28,458 bases of DNA from DATKBT01 sp035546295 (GCA_035546295.1 DATKBT010000084.1:1-28458); one strand, 5' to 3'; positions 7,925 to 17,421 are shown, counted from the first letter of the stretch. Made by a program: numbers and translations. Notes: generated by a model from the letters alone, not told the origin.

Positions 7925-10051
7925 CTAATCGTGAGCGGCCGCCGCGCCCTCCAGCTTCGCGCAGGGCACAGCGCCTTCTTCTTCGCAGCGTGGCCCCACC
8001 GGCTTGCCTTCGAACAGCGCCAGCGCGTGGTGGAAAGCCTGGGGACCGATGACAGCCCCCATGAGGCGGCCCGGGATGTCGTCCTGGGGCGGGTGGATCC
8101 CGCCATAGATCCGCGACAGGCTGCACTCGTCGGAGGCGTCGACGTACTTCGCCCACTGCAGCTCGACGTCGACGCTGGGTCCGTCCTCGAAGACCAGGAA
8201 CTCGTTCTTGGGCGCCGGGAACCGACCGATGCCGCCGGGGAAGAAGGGATCGCCCGTGAAGAGGGTGAGCACCTCGGCGGCGGCGCGCGAGTAGGTGCTG
8301 TGTCCGGAGACGTAGCCGGCGAACGGCGGGGTGATGAAGCTCGGGCGCTGGTAGGGCCACCACCATTCGGCGAGGATCCAATCGACGCCTGCGAAGTCGG
8401 TCTCGGGGTCGACGACGAAGTTGGGCCCGCGCCAGGACCTGACCGCGATCTTGCCGAGGTGCGCCCCGTGCTCGTAGCGGTAGCCGCGCCGATCCGCGCC
8501 CGGCTCTTCCTTGCGCGGATCGCGCTTGCGGTCGCCGACCGGTCCGAAGGCGAGAGGCTCGTGACGCTGCCCGGCGGCGATCGTCTCCGCGGTGATCAGC
8601 TCCACCTTGCCGGGCACCAGACGCACGCCCTGGGGATGGTAGGACGGCAGCTCGGGATCGGAGCGCTGGCCGAGACTCGCCATATAGCGGAAGGCGGAGA
8701 TCGGGCGAATGTAGTCGTACCAGCCCTTGGCCCCCCAGGCCGCGATCGCCACGTCGTGCATGCTCCCGCCGAGGGCGAGGTAGAGCTTGACGTCCCACTC
8801 CAGGTCGTCGACCACCGGGCCCTCGCCGCCGATCCGCTTCACCAGCTCGGAGCTGTCAGAGACCGTGTTGGCGATGGTGAACCAGTGGCCGGGAGGGGTC
8901 TCGGAGTCGGGTCCATCGGCCCAGAACTCGGCGAGCACCCGGTAGTAATCGCCGGCGGGCACCACTTGCTCGGCGTAGGGCTGGCCGGTCTTCGGGTTGC
9001 GCTCGTAGCCGTGGCCGTCGTTGGTGCCCAGCGTGTTGTGACCGCGGGCGCCCGGGCTGATGTCGATGGTCACGCCGTCGCGCGGGTCGAGCAGGCCACT
9101 CCACTCGATCACCTGCTGAAAGCCGTCGAGGTACTCCTCCTGTCGCGGACCGCCGAGCATCGGTGGCGGTCCCGGGTCGTGGTAGACCCAGTACTGGTGG
9201 CCGTCGCGCTCGTGGATGGTGAGGTCGTCCTCAGTGAGCGAGAAGGGCCTCACCAGGCCCCACTCCGGGCTCAGGCACTCCGGCACCTTGCTGTCTTCGA
9301 GGACGTTGCCGGCCTGGTCGACGAAGACGTCCAGCTCCAGCGGCTGCCAGCGGTTGGGATCGACCAGCTCCGGGATGGTGAGCAGCGCGACCGGCAGGGG
9401 CTCGTTGACCGGCTGGTAGAAGTGGTTGACGTAGCCGTCCTGTTCGTTGGCGCCGTCGCCGAGACCGTATTCGATCCAGGTGCGCGCGATGCGATTGCCG
9501 AGCGCCGCCGGCGACGATCCCGAGGTGGAGTCGAGGGCGGGGTCGAGACCGAGCTCGGTCATGCGGACGTCGAGTCGCTGCTGCGTCTCCTCGGCGCCCG
9601 GGGAATGGCGGAAGCGCCAGCTCAACAGCCGGTAGGCAGCGTACGAGATCGACACCTCGCGAGCCTTCGTCACGTCCTCGGCACTGGCCCGCTCGTGGTG
9701 CAGATACGTCGACGCCTGCTGGTCGTAGGCGGCCCAGGCGTCGTACATCGCTGCGGCGACATGGAAGAGGTTGCGTGCGTGCACCGTCGGGCGCGCGTAG
9801 TCCTTGCGGATCGCCTGGAGCAACTCCTCGTTCCACTGGCGCGCGACCGACCCCTGGCGAGCCGCGGCTTGCAGCTCGGGGGCTGCGCTCGCGGGAGCGC
9901 CGAGGGCGACCCAGATCAGGACAGCCGTGATCAGCGGCCTGCGGCGAAGCGGCCTGCGGCGAGAAAGTCGTGGGACGGAATCGGTCACGTCGTGGCTCCG
10001 AAGCCGTTGTTCGAGCCGCCTCGGGTCGGGAGCGGGGGCGCGCGGGCTCAT
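7925..10051 (-). CDS. Vanadium-dependent haloperoxidase-like protein, paralogue B
   Basis: A 708-residue exported protein of the vanadium haloperoxidase/PAP2 acid phosphatase superfamily, downstream paralogue of the gene at 10048-12300. All three vanadate/phosphate-binding motifs are intact: K442-x6-R449-P450 (KGWYDYIRP), SGH at 582-584, and S646-R647-x5-H653-x3-D657. An Arg-rich N-terminus followed by ITAVLIWVALGAPASA is a signal peptide. Compared with paralogue A it carries about 24 extra residues near 505-530 (charged, Arg/Glu-rich) and lacks the ~110-residue C-terminal domain, ending instead in a Cys-containing Ala-rich tail. The ATG at 10051 overlaps the A stop codon (ATGA); a GTG at 9988 with GGAG upstream is a credible alternative giving 687 residues. 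Whether it oxidises halides or is a phosphatase cannot be told from the motifs. Confidence 0.85.
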   Translation of the reverse strand: MSPRAPAPDPRRLEQRLRSHDVTDSVPRLSRRRPLRRRPLITAVLIWVALGAPASAAPELQAAARQGSVARQWNEELLQAIRKDYARPTVHARNLFHVAAAMYDAWAAYDQQASTYLHHERASAEDVTKAREVSISYAAYRLLSWRFRHSPGAEETQQRLDVRMTELGLDPALDSTSGSSPAALGNRIARTWIEYGLGDGANEQDGYVNHFYQPVNEPLPVALLTIPELVDPNRWQPLELDVFVDQAGNVLEDSKVPECLSPEWGLVRPFSLTEDDLTIHERDGHQYWVYHDPGPPPMLGGPRQEEYLDGFQQVIEWSGLLDPRDGVTIDISPGARGHNTLGTNDGHGYERNPKTGQPYAEQVVPAGDYYRVLAEFWADGPDSETPPGHWFTIANTVSDSSELVKRIGGEGPVVDDLEWDVKLYLALGGSMHDVAIAAWGAKGWYDYIRPISAFRYMASLGQRSDPELPSYHPQGVRLVPGKVELITAETIAAGQRHEPLAFGPVGDRKRDPRKEEPGADRRGYRYEHGAHLGKIAVRSWRGPNFVVDPETDFAGVDWILAEWWWPYQRPSFITPPFAGYVSGHSTYSRAAAEVLTLFTGDPFFPGGIGRFPAPKNEFLVFEDGPSVDVELQWAKYVDASDECSLSRIYGGIHPPQDDIPGRLMGAVIGPQAFHHALALFEGKPVGPRCEEEGAVPCAKLEGAAAAHD

Positions 10052-12300
10052 GGACAGCTGGCGAACGCCTCGGTGTCGGTCGTCGCCGGTGACGACACCC
10101 CCAGAGCGTTCTCGTACACCCGGAGCTCTCCGGTCGTGGTGTCGCGCACCCGCAGGGTGTACTCCACGTTGGTGGTGCCGGCGGCGAACACCCAGTAGTG
10201 GTCGTTGACCACGCAGGCGTCGAGCACTTTCACCATCAGCTCCCAGTTGGAATCGTCGAAGAACCAGAAGATCCCGGAGTCGTCGGAGCTGTAGGGGATC
10301 AATCGGCCGTTGCCGACCTCCCCTTCGAAGTTCCGCCAGGTGACGTCGACCTCGAAGCGGCCGCCGTTGAGGCAGATCGTGGTGTCGCTGGCGATGCACG
10401 CGGCAGGGCCGTCGTCGGGCTCGCCGAAGAAGGTCTTGGCGAGCTCGAAGGCCTCCGGCCCGATCACGGAGCCCATCAGGCGGCCGGGGATGTCGTCGGC
10501 CGGCGGGTGGATGCCGCCGTAGATGCGCGACAGGCTACACTCGTCGGAGGCATCGCGGTACTTGGCCCACTGCAGCTCGACGTCGACGCTCGGGCCGTCC
10601 TCGAACACCAGGAACTCGTTCCTGGGAGCTGGAAAGATGCCGACTCCGCCCGGGAAGAACGGGTCTCCCGTGAACAGGGTGAGCAGCTCGGCGGCGGCGC
10701 GAGAGAAGGTGCTGTGACCGGAGACGTAGCCGGCGAAGGGCGGCGTCACGAAACTCGGCCTCTGATAGGGCCACCAGTCTCCGGCGAGGATCCAGTCGAC
10801 TCCGGCGACGTCGTTGTCGGGATCCAGGACGTAGTTCGGGCCCTTCCATGCCTTGATCGCGATCTTGCCGATGTTCCGGTTGGGACCGAACTGCAGGTCG
10901 GCGTGCCGTTCTCCCTCCTGGATGGTCTCCGAAGTGATCAGCTCGACGCTGCCGGGCACCAGGCGGACTCCCTGCGGGTGGTAGGAGAGGGCGTTGGGAT
11001 CGGAGCGTTGGCCGCGGGCTGCCATGGCGCGAAACGCCGAGACGGGGCGGATGTAGTCGTACCAGCCTTTGGCTCCCCAAGCCGCGATCGCCACGTCGTG
11101 CATCGCCCCGCCCAGCGTGAAGTAGAGCTTGACGTCCCATTCGAGCTCGTCGAGCACAGGGCCCTCGCCGCCGATCCGCCGGACCAGCTCTGAGCTGTCG
11201 TTGACGCTGTTGGCGATCGTGAACCAGTGGCCGGGAGGAGTCTCCGAGTCCGGCCCGTCGGCCCAGAACTCGGCGAGCACCCGGTAGTAATCGCCGGCCG
11301 GGACGATCTGCGGCTCGTAGGGCTGGCCGGTCTTGGGGTTGACGTCGTACCCGTCGCCGTCGTTGGTTCCCAGCGTGTTGTCGCCACGCGATGCCGGGCT
11401 GATGTCGATCATCACACCGTCGTCGGGATCGAGCAGCCCACTCCACTCGATGACCAGCTGGAAGGTGTCGAGGTACTCCTCCTGCCGGGCTCCGCCGAGC
11501 AGGGGCGGCGAGCCAGGGTCGTGGTAGACCCAGTACTCGTCGCCGTCGCGCTCGTAGATCGTGAGATCCTCTTCGGTGAGGGAGAAGGGGGTGACCACCC
11601 CCCACTCCGGGCTCAAAAAGGGGGGCGTCCGCGAGCTGATGACGTTGCCGGACTGGTCGACGAAGACGTCGAGCGTGATCGGCTGCCAGCGATTGGGGTC
11701 CACCAGCGTCGGGTTGCCGCGGTCGATGATGACGAGCGGGGGGTTGACCGGCTCGTAGAAGAGGTTGGCGTAGTCGTTCTGCTCGTTGGCGCCATCGGAG
11801 AGCCCGTAGTCGATCCAGGTCTCGGCGATGCGGTTGCCCAGCGCCGCCGGCGACGATCCGGCGGTCGAGTCGAAGCCGATGTCGAAGCCGAGCTGAGCCA
11901 TCTGGGCGTCGAGTCGCCCCTGGGTGCCCTCGGCTCCCGGCGAGTTGCGAAAGCGCCAGCTCAGCAGCCTGTAGGCGGCATAGGAGATCGCCTCCTCGCG
12001 CGCGGCCTGGACGTCCTCGGCGCTCGCCTTCTCCTGGTGGAGGTAGGTGGAGGCCCGCTGGTCGTACGCCGCCCAGGCGTCGTACATCGCGGCCGAGACG
12101 TGGAACAGGTTGCGAGCATGGACCGTCGGTCGCGCGAAGTCGTTGCGGATCGCCTCGAGGAGCTGTTCGTTCCACAGCCGGGCGACCGAGTGCTCGGCCA
12201 GCGCCGCGCTCGGCAACGCGGCGGCGAAGACGGCGCACAGCAGGAGGCCGGCGCCGAGGAAAGAGGGGGTGAACCTGGGAGATCGGCGCGCGACGGACAT
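10048..12300 (-). CDS. Vanadium-dependent haloperoxidase-like protein, paralogue A, with C-terminal extension
   Basis: A 750-residue secreted protein of the vanadium haloperoxidase/PAP2 superfamily. It has a clear signal peptide (hydrophobic core about 14-30, AALA cleavage region near 35). The vanadate-binding motifs are complete: K411-x6-R418-P419, SGH at 527-529, and S591-R592-x5-H598-x3-D602. After the catalytic part come about 110 residues (640-750) starting at CLNGGRFEVDVTW, with GIFWFFD and WELMVKVLD segments. I remember this beta-rich domain as recurrent in Acidobacteriota exported proteins; its role is unknown. The start at 12300 has a strong ribosome binding site. The gene lies 181 bases after the CRTAC1 gene on the same strand and overlaps paralogue B. 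Substrate unknown. Confidence 0.87.
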   Translation of the reverse strand: MSVARRSPRFTPSFLGAGLLLCAVFAAALPSAALAEHSVARLWNEQLLEAIRNDFARPTVHARNLFHVSAAMYDAWAAYDQRASTYLHQEKASAEDVQAAREEAISYAAYRLLSWRFRNSPGAEGTQGRLDAQMAQLGFDIGFDSTAGSSPAALGNRIAETWIDYGLSDGANEQNDYANLFYEPVNPPLVIIDRGNPTLVDPNRWQPITLDVFVDQSGNVISSRTPPFLSPEWGVVTPFSLTEEDLTIYERDGDEYWVYHDPGSPPLLGGARQEEYLDTFQLVIEWSGLLDPDDGVMIDISPASRGDNTLGTNDGDGYDVNPKTGQPYEPQIVPAGDYYRVLAEFWADGPDSETPPGHWFTIANSVNDSSELVRRIGGEGPVLDELEWDVKLYFTLGGAMHDVAIAAWGAKGWYDYIRPVSAFRAMAARGQRSDPNALSYHPQGVRLVPGSVELITSETIQEGERHADLQFGPNRNIGKIAIKAWKGPNYVLDPDNDVAGVDWILAGDWWPYQRPSFVTPPFAGYVSGHSTFSRAAAELLTLFTGDPFFPGGVGIFPAPRNEFLVFEDGPSVDVELQWAKYRDASDECSLSRIYGGIHPPADDIPGRLMGSVIGPEAFELAKTFFGEPDDGPAACIASDTTICLNGGRFEVDVTWRNFEGEVGNGRLIPYSSDDSGIFWFFDDSNWELMVKVLDACVVNDHYWVFAAGTTNVEYTLRVRDTTTGELRVYENALGVSSPATTDTEAFASCP

Positions 12301-12307
12301 CCTGTAA

Positions 12308-12313
12308 ACCTCC
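12308..12313 (-). promoter_or_regulatory. Shine-Dalgarno of haloperoxidase paralogue A
   Basis: GGAGGT on the minus strand, seven bases before the ATG at 12300. It fixes that start rather than the several in-frame upstream ATGs, which would add a non-conserved Arg/Pro-rich stretch. Confidence 0.75.
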
Positions 12314-12431
12314 GGTTGACACTCGAGCGGACCAGGGAAGCGGCCACGGAACGGATCGTCGTGCGATCGGCGAGACGGCTCCTTCGGCCGACCGCCACCG
12401 TGGACCCACGGAGATGACGGCATGCCGCGGC

Positions 12432-12440
12432 ACCATAGCA
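12432..12440 (-). promoter_or_regulatory. Possible extended -10 box upstream of haloperoxidase paralogue A
   Basis: The minus strand reads TGCTATGGT, the shape of an extended -10 (TGnTATnnT). It lies in the 181-base gap between the CRTAC1 stop (12482) and the haloperoxidase start (12300), leaving a leader of about 125 bases. No matching -35 box was found. The same gap holds a short palindrome (CCGTGG, 2-base gap, CCACGG) but no terminator with a U-run. Confidence 0.25.
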
Positions 12441-12481
12441 TTCGACTGCCGGCTGCGGCCACGATCTCACCCGCGCCCGGC

Positions 12482-14455
12482 TCACCGCTGCGACGTCGGA
12501 GGGGATGGGGCGGTCCGATCGACGACCAGCAGGCGGTCGAGCCCGACCTCGCCGATCACCTCGGTCTCGCCGTCCGGCCAGGTGATCTCGAGAGAGTCGA
12601 CTGCGGTTGCGTCGCCGAGACCGAAGGTGAGCGGCAGCTCCACCTGGGAGAGGTAGCTCTTGGTCGGCATCACCTGTCGTCGCTGCGTGATGCCGGATGC
12701 CGTCAACGTCACCCAGGCTCCGACGGCGCCGCGATTCGGCGGCCGGTCGACCAGGCGAACCCGAAGCCAGTGATGGCCGAGGTCTTGCTCGTTGCGCAGC
12801 AGGAGCGGCGCGTCTCCGACCTGGGTGATCACCACGTCGAGGTCGCCGTCGCCGTCGAAGTCGGCGTAGGTGGAGCCGCGACCGACGATCGGCTTCGCCA
12901 GGTCGCCGGCGGTCTCCGGCTCGACCAGCGCGAACCGCCGCGGCGCGGCGTCGCCGGCGTTCCAGAAGAGCTGCGCGGGCTGTCGGTAGTGCTGCGAGGG
13001 ATCGACCTGGTTGATCTCCTCCTCGAGGTGGCCGTTGGTCTGCAGCACGTCGAGACGACCGTCGAGGTCGTAGTCGAACAGGTAGAGCCCGAACGAGAGC
13101 GCGAGCCGTGAGGGCGCGCCGATCCCCTCGCCGATCGCCTCGTCGACGTAGAGCCCCGGGTCGTCCTGGGCGACGTAGACCGAGGTCATCTCGTTGGCGA
13201 AGTTGCCGATCAGGAAGGCGAGGTTGCCGTCGTCGCGCAGGTAGCCGACGTCGACGCCCATGGCACCGGTGGCATTGCCGTCGCGGTCGTAGGCGAGGCC
13301 GTAGTACTCGCCCTCCTCGGAGAAGGTGCCGTCCCGCTGGTTGTGGAAGAACAGGTTGCGGACGGTGTCGTTGGCCACCAGCAGGTCGATGAAGCCGTCG
13401 CGGTCGACGTCGATCGGCGCCAGCGCCAGCGCCTTGGCCATCGGCACGCCGGTCGCCTCGTTGGTGATCTGCACGCCCGCGCTCTCGGAGACGTCGGTGA
13501 ACGTGCCGTCGCCGTCGTTGCGGTAGAGGTAGGGGAAGGTGCCCTGGTAGCTCTGCGGCGGACCGTAGGCACGCCCGACGCCGGTGAGCCTGAAGTCGAC
13601 CTCGAAGTCGATCTCCTTCGACCAGCGCACGTAGTTGGCCACGAACAGGTCGAGGTCGCCGTCGTTGTCGATGTCGAAGAAGGCAGCTCCGGTCGACCAC
13701 TCGTCGGGGCTGCCGGCGACTCCGGCATCGTCGGTCACGTCCTCGAAACGGCCCTCGCGGTTGCGCAGCAGGCGGTTCTCGCCGACCGCCGTGAGGAACA
13801 GGTCGGTCCAGCCGTCGCCGTCGACGTCGGCGGCCGCCACGCCCATGCCGTAGAAGGAGCGGGTCGCGTCGGCGATGCCGGTGGCGGCGGAGACGTCGCG
13901 AAAGCGCCCCTGGCCGTCGTTCTCGTAGAGGTGCGAGCTCGGCGCGCTGCCGCCGGAGGCGCGGGAGGCCGCGGCGAACGGCCAGGTCGAGCTATTGACG
14001 AAGAGAAGGTCCTGGTCGCCGTCGTTGTCGAAGTCGAAGGCGGCGACGCCGCCCCCCATCGTCTCGGGCAGCAGCTTGTCGCCGTAGGCGCCGGTGGTGT
14101 GGACGAAGTCGATGCCCGACTCCGCCGTGACGTCGGTGAAGCGCACCGCCGGTGGATCGAGGCTGCGGGTCACCGCCTCCGGAGCCGCCGCCTCGATCGC
14201 CTGGACCGGTGGCGCGGCCTCCGGCCGCCGGGCCAGGAACACGCCGAGGGCGACCAGCAGCCCGATGCCGAGCACCAGCACGGCCGACCAGCGCAGCGCC
14301 CGGCCGATGATCGCATCGTCCTCGGGGACCAGATCGTCGGGATCGATCCTGCCGCCCGGACCGGCGCCGAGCCCTCCGGTCTCGGGCGGGAGGGGATCGT
14401 CGGCGGCTTCGTCGGAATCGACGGCGGTCGGTCGCCGAGGGTCGGTGGTCGTCAT
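12482..14455 (-). CDS. CRTAC1 family protein (FG-GAP repeats and ASPIC/UnbV domain), membrane-anchored
   Basis: A 657-residue protein. An acidic, Pro-rich cytoplasmic N-terminus is followed by one membrane helix at about 55-75; the rest should lie outside the membrane. The body holds six calcium-binding loops of the DxDxDGxxD type found in integrin-alpha FG-GAP propellers (for example DFDNDGDQD, DVDGDGWTD, DIDNDGDLD, DFDGDGDLD). The C-terminus is an ASPIC/UnbV domain (GAVGAWVTLTA, SYLSQ, LTFGLGDATAVDSLEITWP). Such proteins are thought to bind ligands or other proteins; no enzymatic activity is evident. Its ATG at 14455 overlaps the stop of the cytochrome/TPR gene (ATGA), which points to a shared complex or translational coupling. 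Confidence 0.92.
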   Translation of the reverse strand: MTTTDPRRPTAVDSDEAADDPLPPETGGLGAGPGGRIDPDDLVPEDDAIIGRALRWSAVLVLGIGLLVALGVFLARRPEAAPPVQAIEAAAPEAVTRSLDPPAVRFTDVTAESGIDFVHTTGAYGDKLLPETMGGGVAAFDFDNDGDQDLLFVNSSTWPFAAASRASGGSAPSSHLYENDGQGRFRDVSAATGIADATRSFYGMGVAAADVDGDGWTDLFLTAVGENRLLRNREGRFEDVTDDAGVAGSPDEWSTGAAFFDIDNDGDLDLFVANYVRWSKEIDFEVDFRLTGVGRAYGPPQSYQGTFPYLYRNDGDGTFTDVSESAGVQITNEATGVPMAKALALAPIDVDRDGFIDLLVANDTVRNLFFHNQRDGTFSEEGEYYGLAYDRDGNATGAMGVDVGYLRDDGNLAFLIGNFANEMTSVYVAQDDPGLYVDEAIGEGIGAPSRLALSFGLYLFDYDLDGRLDVLQTNGHLEEEINQVDPSQHYRQPAQLFWNAGDAAPRRFALVEPETAGDLAKPIVGRGSTYADFDGDGDLDVVITQVGDAPLLLRNEQDLGHHWLRVRLVDRPPNRGAVGAWVTLTASGITQRRQVMPTKSYLSQVELPLTFGLGDATAVDSLEITWPDGETEVIGEVGLDRLLVVDRTAPSPPTSQR

Positions 14456-17421
14456 CGGCGATCGACTCCTGGCGCTGGCGCGGCGTCTCCCGCTGCCGGG
14501 GACGGGCGCGTGTTCTGGGCCGTTTGCACGGCGACTGGACCGTCGTCGGCCGGGACCGGCGGGGCGAGCTCGAAGGCGCCGGCCCGGCGCGTCGCCGGAT
14601 CGCCGTCGGCGAGCTCGTAGGCGTCGTCGCGATGCAGGTCGTAGATGACGATCGCCTCCGCCGCGTGATCGGCCGACGGGTCAGCGGCGCGTGCGATGGC
14701 GATGGCGCGATCGCGGGCGTTGTCGTCGGGACGGTAGCGACGGTAGAGGTCGAGGTGCGCCTGCGCCTTCTCGGGCTGGTCGAGCTGCCGGTAGATGAGC
14801 GAGAGGTTGTAGTGCGCGGTGGCGAGCTCGGAGTCGAGCTCGAGCGCGCGATCGAAGTAGGACACCGCCTCCTCGAGCAGCTCCTGGCGGCGCTTCTCGC
14901 GCTCCGGGCCGCGCTCCTGCTTGGCGCGTTCGAAGAGCGTCTGGCCGAGCTCGGCGAGCAGGTTGTAGTCCTGGCTGAAGTCGAACTCACGCTTGCGCGT
15001 CTCCTCGCTGTCCACTTCGATGATCGATTCGAAGTTGGCGATCGCCTCGTCGAGGAAGCCGTTCTGCTTGTTGACCAGCCCCGTGAACCACGCGACCGAC
15101 CACGGGGGCGCCGGCGGATCGAATTCGGCGGCGCGGCGCAGCGCGTCGATTGCCCGATTCTCGACCGTTCCCTGCTCGATGTAGACCCGCGCCAGATTGA
15201 GCGGACCGTCGGGCCGACCCAGCGCCTCGACCTGGGCGAAGGCCTCTTCGGCCTGGCGCAGCTCGCCCTTGCTCTTGCCTCCCTTGCGCAACAGGCCGAT
15301 GCCGTAGTCGTTCCACCGCTGCCACTCGATCTCGGCAGGCACCGGCGACGCCTGCGCCGCGATGTCCTCTGCGACGCCGCGCACCGGGAAGGTCACGCGA
15401 TCGGTCGCGAGGGTCACGATCGGCAGGTCGTTGACGTAGTCGGGGCCGTTGACGTGCTGCATGTAGATGGTGTCGAACTTGCGATACTGCAGGCGCGCCT
15501 CGACGGTGATCGGCGCCGACAGACCGCGCGGCAGCTCGAGGCGATAGTGCAGCGAGTCGGCGGCGCCCGGCGGGATCTGGTGGTTGTAGAGGGGGACGAA
15601 GATGTCCTGCGCGTTGCGCCGGTCGATGCGCTTGCCGTAACGGTCGAGCATGTAGACGTTGACGAAGTGCGACCAGGGATCGACCGCGTTGGCAGGGCCG
15701 AGGCCGCCGCTGCGCCCGATGACCTCGCCGCCGCTCGAAACCACGAGGTCGAGCCAGATCTCGTTGGAGTCGGCAGTCCCCTGCGTGAACAGGTGCCCCA
15801 TCTTGACCGTGCGCACCACGGTCTCGAGCAGGTAGCTCTTGCCGGGCTCGAGCGCGGGCACCTCGGGGCGCAGCGGCGCGGTCAGCGGCCCGTCGATGGT
15901 GCCCCCCTCCTTGATCCCGAACAGGTCGACGCGCATGACGCCTTCGAGGAACTTGCGGTGATTCTCATTGACCCAGTCGGGCATGCCCAGGATGTGGGGG
16001 ATGCCGGTGTTGGCGCTCGGGAACTGGTGGTCGTGGATCTTGCGCGTGCCCGAGGCGTCGAAGTCCTGCGCCGCGAACTGCTCGGACTCGAGCAGCGGCA
16101 TGTGACACTCCGAGCAGTTGTGGGTGGCCTTCGGCGGGTAGTAGAAGCTGGTGATCCCGTGCCCGGAGACGCCGGAGAGGTGGTACGCGTCGTAGTGGTT
16201 CTGCCCGCGCAGCCACTTGTACTGGTTGAGCTCGGGGGGCAGGTGGACCTTGTGGCAGGTGGAGCAGAACTCGGCGGTCTCGTGGTGCGGTTTGAGGAAC
16301 GTCTTCTTGTGGAAGTCGGGCTTGGCCTTGACCAGCTGCTCGTTGACCCAGCGCAGAGCCGCGCTCTCGCTGGTCGCGAACGGATAGTGGATGGGCTCGT
16401 CGATCGTGTAGTCGGAGTTGCCCTTGTTGCTGTTGACGTGGTTGATCGAGTGGCAGACGGTGCAGGTGATGCCGGCCTGGCCCGCGGGATCGTTCTCGTC
16501 GTCGAACTCGGGGTCGTCGAACTTGCCCGAGAAGAAGACCACCGGATCGTGGCAGCCCGCGCACCAGCGCGCCGCCTGCAGGTTGCCGTCGCGCTCCAGC
16601 GACACCTTGCGCGTCTCGCGCACCGAGAACAGGTAGGGGGGGTTGTTGAAGGAGCTGAAGCGGTGCATCGAGACCGCCCAGCTCTCGTGGCTGTCCTCGT
16701 GGCAGCGCACGCAGTACTGGTCGTTGACCAGCACCTCCTCCGGGATGAAGTTGCCGGTGGCGGTGCGCGCCAGGGACGGGAAGAAGTAGCGTTCGCCGTC
16801 CTTGGGACCGACGACGTTCCACTGGCGCGGGTCCTGCGCCTGCCAGATCAGCATCACGCCGGCGAACACCGCCGCTACCGCTGCCCAGCGCAGACCGATC
16901 TGCCACTTGATGCGCCGTCCGGCCAGGCGGTGGAGCACGAACAGCCAGGCGGCGACCAGCGGGGTGACGACGTGGGCCCAGTAGGCGACCGAGCGCACCT
17001 GCTGGTCTTTGATCACGATCACGCCCTCGAGCCGGGTGAGCACGATGCCGGACGCCAGCAGCACGAGCGCAGTGGCGAACAGCGCGTAGCCGACGTAGAC
17101 GGCGCGCCGGTTCGGCCGGTCGTGGGCGTTCCTGATGTGGAAGATGCCGAAGGCGATCACCGGCAGCACGATCAGCAGGCCGAGCACCAGGTGGACCAGG
17201 AACATGTTCATGTAGAACCAGTTCTGGTACACCTCGCCGGTCCACCACTCGAGCAGGGAGACCCCGATCAGGTAGCTCGAGTTGACGGCCAGCAGCGCGA
17301 ACAACCCGAGCACGACGAACAGCACCTTCTTCAGGCGCGGTCCGATGACGGGGACGTAGCGTCGCTGCCTGGGCCTCGAGGGGGCTGCAGGTTGCTTCGC
17401 CGTGGGGTCCTGATCGGTCAT
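14452..17421 (-). CDS. Membrane pentaheme cytochrome c with TPR domain
   Basis: A 989-residue fusion. About five membrane helices lie at roughly 32-58, 71-95, 107-128, 146-166 and 177-194. His77, His95, His150 and His164 sit in or at the ends of the second and fourth, so heme b ligation is possible. Then come five CxxCH heme c sites at 237-241, 287-291, 320-324, 386-390 and 436-440, in a cytochrome c554-like layout. A beta-rich region is followed by TPR repeats from about 690 to 890 (AHYNLSLIYRQLDQPEKAQAHL is one). The C-terminus is Ala/Pro-rich. It probably moves electrons between the quinone pool and an outside partner; direction and substrate are unknown. The gene overlaps CRTAC1 and is preceded by a sigma-54-like promoter. 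Confidence 0.92.
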   Translation of the reverse strand: MTDQDPTAKQPAAPSRPRQRRYVPVIGPRLKKVLFVVLGLFALLAVNSSYLIGVSLLEWWTGEVYQNWFYMNMFLVHLVLGLLIVLPVIAFGIFHIRNAHDRPNRRAVYVGYALFATALVLLASGIVLTRLEGVIVIKDQQVRSVAYWAHVVTPLVAAWLFVLHRLAGRRIKWQIGLRWAAVAAVFAGVMLIWQAQDPRQWNVVGPKDGERYFFPSLARTATGNFIPEEVLVNDQYCVRCHEDSHESWAVSMHRFSSFNNPPYLFSVRETRKVSLERDGNLQAARWCAGCHDPVVFFSGKFDDPEFDDENDPAGQAGITCTVCHSINHVNSNKGNSDYTIDEPIHYPFATSESAALRWVNEQLVKAKPDFHKKTFLKPHHETAEFCSTCHKVHLPPELNQYKWLRGQNHYDAYHLSGVSGHGITSFYYPPKATHNCSECHMPLLESEQFAAQDFDASGTRKIHDHQFPSANTGIPHILGMPDWVNENHRKFLEGVMRVDLFGIKEGGTIDGPLTAPLRPEVPALEPGKSYLLETVVRTVKMGHLFTQGTADSNEIWLDLVVSSGGEVIGRSGGLGPANAVDPWSHFVNVYMLDRYGKRIDRRNAQDIFVPLYNHQIPPGAADSLHYRLELPRGLSAPITVEARLQYRKFDTIYMQHVNGPDYVNDLPIVTLATDRVTFPVRGVAEDIAAQASPVPAEIEWQRWNDYGIGLLRKGGKSKGELRQAEEAFAQVEALGRPDGPLNLARVYIEQGTVENRAIDALRRAAEFDPPAPPWSVAWFTGLVNKQNGFLDEAIANFESIIEVDSEETRKREFDFSQDYNLLAELGQTLFERAKQERGPEREKRRQELLEEAVSYFDRALELDSELATAHYNLSLIYRQLDQPEKAQAHLDLYRRYRPDDNARDRAIAIARAADPSADHAAEAIVIYDLHRDDAYELADGDPATRRAGAFELAPPVPADDGPVAVQTAQNTRPSPAAGDAAPAPGVDRR

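Noticed and set aside
7931..10198. A 755-codon plus-strand open frame opposite haloperoxidase B
   Set aside because: A similar shadow frame exists opposite paralogue A, as expected from duplicated coding sequence; no domain is seen.
12316..12321. Perfect TTGACA -35 box on the plus strand
   Set aside because: No -10 box at 16-18 bases, and no plus-strand gene starts downstream.
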